From: Acidovorax facilis | Lineage (GTDB): Bacteria > Pseudomonadota > Gammaproteobacteria > Burkholderiales > Burkholderiaceae_C | DNA: 64,000 nucleotides | Direction: 5' to 3' | Assembly (NCBI RefSeq): GCF_023913775.1 | Contig: NZ_JAMXAX010000001.1 | Span: 124,001 to 188,000 of the forward strand | Position numbers and translations under genes: made by a program | The notes under the pieces: model-generated | Databases searched by the model: none | What the model was told of the DNA's origin: nothing | Seen by the model: the letters and a program-made list of their open reading frames with translations, nothing else | In this document: in pieces, positions 59,470 through 64,000 of the stretch | How positions within the stretch are numbered: the first letter of the stretch is position 1 | Layout: each line of letters starts with the position of its first letter

Positions 59470-61752
59470 TTACGTGGCCTGCGGGGTGATGCGTGCAGCG
59501 CGAATGACGGCCTGGGTGCGCCGCAAGTTGCGCAGTGCGGTTTCGAGGTGGGTCTGATCTCGCACCGCCACAATGAAGCGCAAGTCCGTGGTGTCGAGGG
59601 CCGCCTCGTCATCCATATCCACATGGGTGATGTCAGCTTCTGAATTGGCCAGTTCAGCGGCCACGCGGGCGAGCACACCTTTGCCGTTGGTGACAGTCAC
59701 CACGACCCCGGTTTCGAACATGCGCGTGGGCTCGTCCGACCAGTCCACCGCAATGAAGCGCTCGCTGTCCTTGTGCTGCAGCCGCTTGGCCACCGTGCAG
59801 TGGGCGTTGTGAACCACCAGGCCCTCGCCACGGCCCAGATAGCCCACGATGCTGTCGCCAGGTACTGGGCGGCAACAGGATGCGTACTGCACCGAGGCAT
59901 TTTCGCTGCCATCCAGAGTTACCGCTCCTTGCGAAAGCGTCTCGTGGGATGTGTAGCGCTCCCGTGTCATGAGCAGCGCATCAGGACGATGGCCGTGTTC
60001 GGACATCAGCACCATGAGTCGCTTGGCCACGATGCTGGCGATGCGCTTGCCCAGGCCCAGGTCCGTCATCAGTTCGCTGCGGGTGCGGTTTCCTGTAAAG
60101 CGCAGCAGTTTGTCCCACATCGGTTGGGTCTCTGCGTCCTGGGGAGGGAGCTGCTCCAGGCCTTCCGCCCGGATGGCCTGGGTCAGCAGCTTCTCGCCCA
60201 GGCCTTCCGATTCGGTCTGTGCCAGCGTTTTCAGGTAGTGCCGGATCTTGGAGCGTGCGCGGCCCGTGCGCACAAAACCCAGCCAGGCCGGATTGGGCGT
60301 GGATACCGGGGCTGTGATGATCTCCACCACATCGCCATTCTTGAGTTCGGTGCGCAGGGGCACTTGCTCATTGTTGATTTTTGCCGCCGTGGTGCGGTCG
60401 CCAACGTTGCTGTGGATGGCGTAGGCAAAGTCCACCACGGTAGCTCCGCGAGGCAGGGCCATGATCTGGCTCTTGGGGGTGAAAACGTAGACAGCGTCCG
60501 GGAACAGGTCCACCTTGACATGGTCCCAGAACTCGGCGGCATCGCGGGTCTCGTTCTGGATGTCCAGCAGGGACTGCAGCCACTTGGTCCCTAGTCGCTC
60601 GGCCGATGTGCCATCGCCGTCCTGCGCCTTGTACAACCAGTGTGCGGCCACACCAGCCTCGGCGATGACATGCATCTCGTCCGTACGCATCTGGAATTCG
60701 ATGTTCACGCCGGAAGGGCCCACCAAGGTGGTGTGCAGGGATTGGTAGCCATTGAGCTTGGCGATGGCGATGTGGTCCTTGAACTTGCCAGGAACCGGCT
60801 TGTACATCTGGTGGAGCACGCCCAGGGCGGTGTAGCAGTCTGTCACCGTGGGTACGATCACCCTGAATCCGTAAATATCGGTGACCTGGGCAAAACTCAG
60901 GTGCTTGAGGTCCATCTTCTGGTAGATGGCATACAGCGTTTTCTCGCGGCCGGCAAGGCGGACCTTCATACCGATCTTGGAGAAGGCGGTGTCCACCTCG
61001 GCCTGAACCTTTTGCACCAGATCGCGCCTGCGGTTGCGTGATTTGTTGACTGCCTTGGATAGCGTGGCGTAGCGCCATGGGTGCAGGTGCCGAAAGGCCA
61101 GATCCTGCAATTCCCGGTAAGTCTGGTTAAGGCCCAGGCGGTGGGCAATGGGTGCATAGATCTCCAGCGTCTCCGAGGAGATGCGGCCCCATTTGCTGCG
61201 CGGCATGTCCGACAGCGTGCGCATGTTGTGCGTGCGGTCCGCCAGCTTGATGAGGATGACGCGCACGTCGCGCGCCATGGCCAGCAGCATCTTGCGGAAA
61301 GACTCGGCCTGGTTCTCTTCGCGGGTGTTGAACTGCAGCTTGTCGAGCTTGGTCAGCCCATCTACCAGTTCAGCCACGGGGGCGCCAAAGCGGTCTATTA
61401 GGTCTGCTTTGGTGACGCCACAGTCTTCCATGGCATCGTGCAGCAGTGCGGCCATCAGCGCCTGGGCGTCCAATTTCCAGGTGGCGCACTGTGCAGCCAC
61501 GGCAATGGGGTGCGTGATGTAGGGCTCACCGCTGTTGCGCAACTGACCCAGGTGGGCCTCGTCAGCGAAGCGATAGGCTTGGCGCACCTGTTCGATGCTG
61601 GTCGCGTCCAGGTAGTCGAGGCTGTCTGTCAGCGCAGCAAAGCTGGCCGCAGCCGCATTGGCTGCCGCTGCGGCTGCCGACAAAGTTCCCGCCGTTGGTA
61701 CTTCGCCGGGGCGGGCTTGCGTTGCAGAAGGTGAGTTGAGCACCGCGTTCAT
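59470..61752 (-). CDS. spoT: SpoT/Rel-type bifunctional (p)ppGpp synthetase/hydrolase
   Basis: A 760-residue long RSH enzyme. The N-terminal HD hydrolase has its metal motif in ALLHDAMEDCGVT and THPIAVAAQC. The synthetase domain has GREKTLYAIYQKMDLKHLSFAQVTDIYGFRVIV. The discriminating loop reads KFKD, basic rather than the acidic EFDD of monofunctional RelA, so both activities are expected. The TGS domain (VYVFTPKSQIMALPRGATVVDFAYAIH), the Cys-containing zinc-finger region (VQYASCCRPVPGDSIVGYLGRGEG) and a C-terminal ACT domain follow. A 50-residue Ala-rich N-terminus is present. Separated from rpoZ by a terminator, unlike the contiguous gmk-rpoZ-spoT of E. coli. Confidence 0.95.
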   Translation of the reverse strand: MNAVLNSPSATQARPGEVPTAGTLSAAAAAANAAAASFAALTDSLDYLDATSIEQVRQAYRFADEAHLGQLRNSGEPYITHPIAVAAQCATWKLDAQALMAALLHDAMEDCGVTKADLIDRFGAPVAELVDGLTKLDKLQFNTREENQAESFRKMLLAMARDVRVILIKLADRTHNMRTLSDMPRSKWGRISSETLEIYAPIAHRLGLNQTYRELQDLAFRHLHPWRYATLSKAVNKSRNRRRDLVQKVQAEVDTAFSKIGMKVRLAGREKTLYAIYQKMDLKHLSFAQVTDIYGFRVIVPTVTDCYTALGVLHQMYKPVPGKFKDHIAIAKLNGYQSLHTTLVGPSGVNIEFQMRTDEMHVIAEAGVAAHWLYKAQDGDGTSAERLGTKWLQSLLDIQNETRDAAEFWDHVKVDLFPDAVYVFTPKSQIMALPRGATVVDFAYAIHSNVGDRTTAAKINNEQVPLRTELKNGDVVEIITAPVSTPNPAWLGFVRTGRARSKIRHYLKTLAQTESEGLGEKLLTQAIRAEGLEQLPPQDAETQPMWDKLLRFTGNRTRSELMTDLGLGKRIASIVAKRLMVLMSEHGHRPDALLMTRERYTSHETLSQGAVTLDGSENASVQYASCCRPVPGDSIVGYLGRGEGLVVHNAHCTVAKRLQHKDSERFIAVDWSDEPTRMFETGVVVTVTNGKGVLARVAAELANSEADITHVDMDDEAALDTTDLRFIVAVRDQTHLETALRNLRRTQAVIRAARITPQAT

Positions 61753-61793
61753 GCCTTAAATGTAGCGCGGGAGCGCATCAGGAGACTTTGGGG

Positions 61794-61821
61794 CAAAAAA
61801 AAGCACCGCTGTCGCGGTGCT
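61794..61821 (-). terminator. Intrinsic terminator between rpoZ and spoT
   Basis: On the minus strand AGCACCGC-GACA-GCGGTGCT is followed by a run of eight to nine T residues (61802-61794). It begins 27 bases after the rpoZ stop and 42 bases before the spoT start, so gmk-rpoZ transcripts should mostly end here. Confidence 0.9.
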
Positions 61822-61848
61822 CTTTGCGGGCTGCGCCCAGAAAAAAGC

Positions 61849-62052
61849 TCAACCAGGAACCTTCTTGAGCATTTCCAGGCCAACCTTGCCTTCGGCGATT
61901 TCGCGCAAGGCGGTCACGGCAGGCTTGTTGCGGCTTTCGATGCGGGGGGCGTGGCCCTGGCTCAGCATGCGGGCACGGTACGTGGCGGCCAACACGAGCT
62001 GGAAGCGGTTGGGGATCTTTTCCAGACAGTCTTCTACAGTGATGCGTGCCAT
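61849..62052 (-). CDS. rpoZ: RpoZ, RNA polymerase omega subunit
   Basis: A 67-residue omega subunit (E. coli 91), which helps assemble the beta' subunit and forms part of a ppGpp site. The text [30 protein letters not shown] and the following [13 protein letters not shown] are diagnostic. It starts 17 bases after gmk. The C-terminus is shorter than in enterobacteria, as usual for betaproteobacteria. Confidence 0.96.
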   Translation of the reverse strand: MARITVEDCLEKIPNRFQLVLAATYRARMLSQGHAPRIESRNKPAVTALREIAEGKVGLEMLKKVPG

Positions 62053-62069
62053 CGTTTTACTCCGGGGAT

Positions 62070-62690
62070 TCAGGTGATATTGAGCGACTGGAAGGTGTCA
62101 GCACGGGCGCGGCGCTGGGCGGCGTACTTGAGTCGCTGGGCGTGAACTACGGCTTTCAGGTCGAAAAGCGCGCGCTCAAACAACTCATTGATTATAACGA
62201 AGTCAAATTTGCTCACCTGGGCCATCTCGGTAGCCGCGTTCTTGAGACGGACTTCGATGACATCGGGGGAGTCTTCGCCCCGTCGTTCCAGGCGCGAACG
62301 CAGTTCTTCCCAGCTGGGGGGCAGGATGAACACGAGGATGGCATTCGCGAAGGCTTCCTTGATCTGCAGCGCGCCCTGAAAGTCGATCTCCAGGATCACG
62401 TCCGAGCCTTGGGCAATGCGCTCCTCGATCGCCTTCTTGGAGGTGCCATAGCGGTTGCCATGTACATGCGCCCATTCCACGAAGGCGTTGCCTTCCACCA
62501 TGGCATCAAACTCGGATTGCGACGCAAAGTAGTAGTCGCGGCCATGTTTTTCTTGCCCGCGCGGAGCGCGGGTGGTGTGGGAGATCGACAGGTGGACGTG
62601 GGAGTCCAGTTCCAGCAAGGCCTTGACCAGGCTGGATTTGCCTGCGCCGCTGGGGGCCGCAACTACGATGAGATTTCCGGGATAGTCCAT
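62070..62690 (-). CDS. gmk: Gmk, guanylate kinase
   Basis: Converts GMP to GDP with ATP, 206 residues (E. coli 207). P-loop [14 protein letters not shown] (near 10-22), GMP-binding [21 protein letters not shown], and the lid region [20 protein letters not shown]. It is followed by rpoZ and preceded by yicC (36 bases), all on the minus strand and probably one operon yicC-gmk-rpoZ. Confidence 0.97.
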   Translation of the reverse strand: MDYPGNLIVVAAPSGAGKSSLVKALLELDSHVHLSISHTTRAPRGQEKHGRDYYFASQSEFDAMVEGNAFVEWAHVHGNRYGTSKKAIEERIAQGSDVILEIDFQGALQIKEAFANAILVFILPPSWEELRSRLERRGEDSPDVIEVRLKNAATEMAQVSKFDFVIINELFERALFDLKAVVHAQRLKYAAQRRARADTFQSLNIT

Positions 62691-62726
62691 AGTTGATGTG
62701 CGCGAAGCGCTATCAAAAAATGAGTG

Positions 62727-63644
62727 TTATTCGATGTTCTGTACTTGCTCGCGCATCTGCTCGATCAGCACTTTCATGTCCACGCTGATGCGGGTCAGGT
62801 CAAGGGCGGCAGATTTGGAGCCCAGCGTATTGGCCTCGCGGTGGAGTTCCTGGATCAGGAAGTCCAGGCGCTTGCCCACCTCGCCGCCCTTCTTGAGCAG
62901 GCGTTCGATCTCGTCCAGGTGGGAGTCCAGCCGGGTGATTTCCTCGGCCACATCAATGCGGATGGCAAACGCCGTGGCTTCGGTCAGGGCGCGGTCACGG
63001 GCGGCCTCGGGCAGGGTGGCACCGTCGGTCAGCGCCATGGCTTCCTTCCAGCGCTCCATGAAGCGCAGCCGTTGCTGCTCGACCAGCAGCGGCACCATGG
63101 GGACGGCCTGTTCGGCCAGGGCGCGCAATTGCTTGACCCGGTCCAGCAGAATGGTGGCCAGGCGCTTGCCCTCCCGTTCGCGGGCGGCCATCAGGGCGGT
63201 CAGGGCTTCTTCGGCCAAAGCAGGAACGGCATCGCTCCAGTCCTCAGAGCCCGATGGGGCGTTGGCGCACAGGCGCAGGGCGTCGGCTACCGTGAGGGGC
63301 GCCGCGGTCGGCAGCCATGCCTTGACGGAATCTTGCAAAGAATTGAGCCGTTGCAGCAGCCGCGCGGGCGGGTCTTGCAGGGTGTTGCTGTCCTCGTTCT
63401 CCAGGGCGGCGCGGACTTCAACCTTGCCGCGCTTGAGGCGGGCGGTCAGCAGGCTGCGCAGCGCGGGCTCCATGGCACGCAGTTCATCGGGGAGGCGGAA
63501 CGAAAGGTCCAGGAAGCGGCTGTTGACCGAGCGGATTTCCAGCCCCAGTCTGCGTGATTGGGGCGCGCGGGTGTCGTTTTCAGCGCCAGTGGCAGATGCG
63601 CCATGCTGTGCGCTGGCGTATCCGGTCATGCTGTAAACTGGCAT
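62727..63644 (-). CDS. yicC: YicC-family endoribonuclease
   Basis: A 305-residue YicC protein (E. coli 287). The conserved N-terminus MTGYASAQHG and LEIRSVNSRFLDLSFRLPDELRAMEPALRSLL mark the first domain, and the DUF1732 C-terminus has KGGEVGKRLDFLIQELHREANTLGSKSAALDLT. YicC proteins are reported to be oligomeric RNases that affect RyhB-type small RNAs. Upstream of gmk in the same orientation; divergent from the kinase gene. Confidence 0.94.
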   Translation of the reverse strand: MPVYSMTGYASAQHGASATGAENDTRAPQSRRLGLEIRSVNSRFLDLSFRLPDELRAMEPALRSLLTARLKRGKVEVRAALENEDSNTLQDPPARLLQRLNSLQDSVKAWLPTAAPLTVADALRLCANAPSGSEDWSDAVPALAEEALTALMAAREREGKRLATILLDRVKQLRALAEQAVPMVPLLVEQQRLRFMERWKEAMALTDGATLPEAARDRALTEATAFAIRIDVAEEITRLDSHLDEIERLLKKGGEVGKRLDFLIQELHREANTLGSKSAALDLTRISVDMKVLIEQMREQVQNIE

Positions 63645-63719
63645 TGGACTTTTTGATGGTTGCTTGCGATCCGGCGATTATCCGGGTTCCGCTCCACCCC
63701 CGAGTCATCTTCGCAAAAT

Positions 63720-64000
63720 ATGTCAAAAATCAAGCCGGCTCCTTTGCCGCCCGATACCGCAATTGGCGGCTACCGCGTGGTGCGCCGGTTGTCTTCTGGC
63801 GGCTTTGGTGTGGTCTATCTGGCCCTGGATGCCGAAGGGCAGCAGGTCGCCATCAAGGAATACCTTCCTTCGTCGCTGGCCACGCGTGCACCGGGCGAGC
63901 TGCTGCCCAAGGTTCAGTCCGAAAAACTCTCGCTCTACCGCCTGGGGCTCAAGAGCTTCTTTGAAGAAGGCCGGGCGCTGGCCCAGATCTCGCACGCCTC
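63720..64000 (+). CDS. Serine/threonine protein kinase (3' end outside window)
   Basis: The first 93 residues of a Hanks-type kinase. After a 14-residue leader the text GGYRVVRRLSSGGFGVVYLALD gives the Gly-rich loop, and QQVAIKEYLP gives the ATP-binding Lys. The frame is open to the edge. Such kinases often sit near a PP2C phosphatase gene; that would be off the right edge. ATG 63720 (MSKIKPAPLPPDTAIGGYR) lies 75 bases from yicC, divergent. Substrate unknown. Confidence 0.9.
   Translation, partial: MSKIKPAPLPPDTAIGGYRVVRRLSSGGFGVVYLALDAEGQQVAIKEYLPSSLATRAPGELLPKVQSEKLSLYRLGLKSFFEEGRALAQISHA

Overview
The window is a 64 kb piece of a high-GC chromosome. The gene order (nadK-recN, lolB-ispE-tRNA-Gln-prs-rplY-pth, mutM-GTPase-mutY, fmdB-DUF502-aspS, DUF971-ubiE-Tim44-ubiJ-ubiB), the protein sequences and two families of intergenic repeats point to a betaproteobacterium of the Comamonadaceae, probably Acidovorax or a close relative. 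Most genes are housekeeping. No phage, IS element, CRISPR array, rRNA operon or plasmid function is visible. Both window edges cut genes: ugpB on the left and a Ser/Thr kinase on the right.

Layout. 1-2.6 kb: ugpB (glycerol-3-phosphate binding protein, with a Pho-box-like site upstream) divergent from serA. 2.7-6.7 kb: a 1308-residue FAD-oxidase/iron-sulfur fusion. 6.8-12 kb: a HIT protein, then the ubiquinone block DUF971-ubiE-Tim44-like-ubiJ-ubiB. 12-18 kb: a sodium:solute symporter, fmdB-DUF502-aspS, a CsgG-like lipoprotein and nudB. 18-25.1 kb: an aromatic-catabolism island with a divergent LysR regulator and an operon for homoprotocatechuate-type meta cleavage (aldehyde dehydrogenase, LigB dioxygenase, FAH-family enzyme, Bug receptor, hydratase, aldolase). 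25.2-31.7 kb: a TPR response regulator with a Glu at the phospho-acceptor position, a nuclease/phosphatase-clsB pair, folE plus a BLUF photoreceptor, and an EamA transporter. 31.7-37.7 kb: DUF429, a small secreted protein, a histidine phosphatase, a low-GC orphan, a TTC38-like protein and an amidase. 38-43.4 kb: a five-gene peptide-type ABC transporter.

43.6-57.3 kb: ferredoxin, pth, rplY, prs, tRNA-Gln, ispE, lolB, a TPR protein, mutM, a dynamin-like GTPase, mutY, and rapZ-recN-nadK on the minus strand. 57.3-64 kb: hrcA, tRNA (CAU), tRNA-Arg, greB, the bifunctional (p)ppGpp enzyme, rpoZ, gmk, yicC and the start of a protein kinase.

The most striking non-coding signal is a dispersed element of about 120-135 bp with four copies here. 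Each copy begins a few bases after a stop codon, in the sense orientation of that gene. The copies fold into similar stem-loops whose stems differ by compensating base changes, which suggests a conserved 3'-UTR RNA structure. A second, palindromic repeat family has five intergenic copies. Positions and starts were read by eye. Functional names rest on motif recognition, not on database searches.
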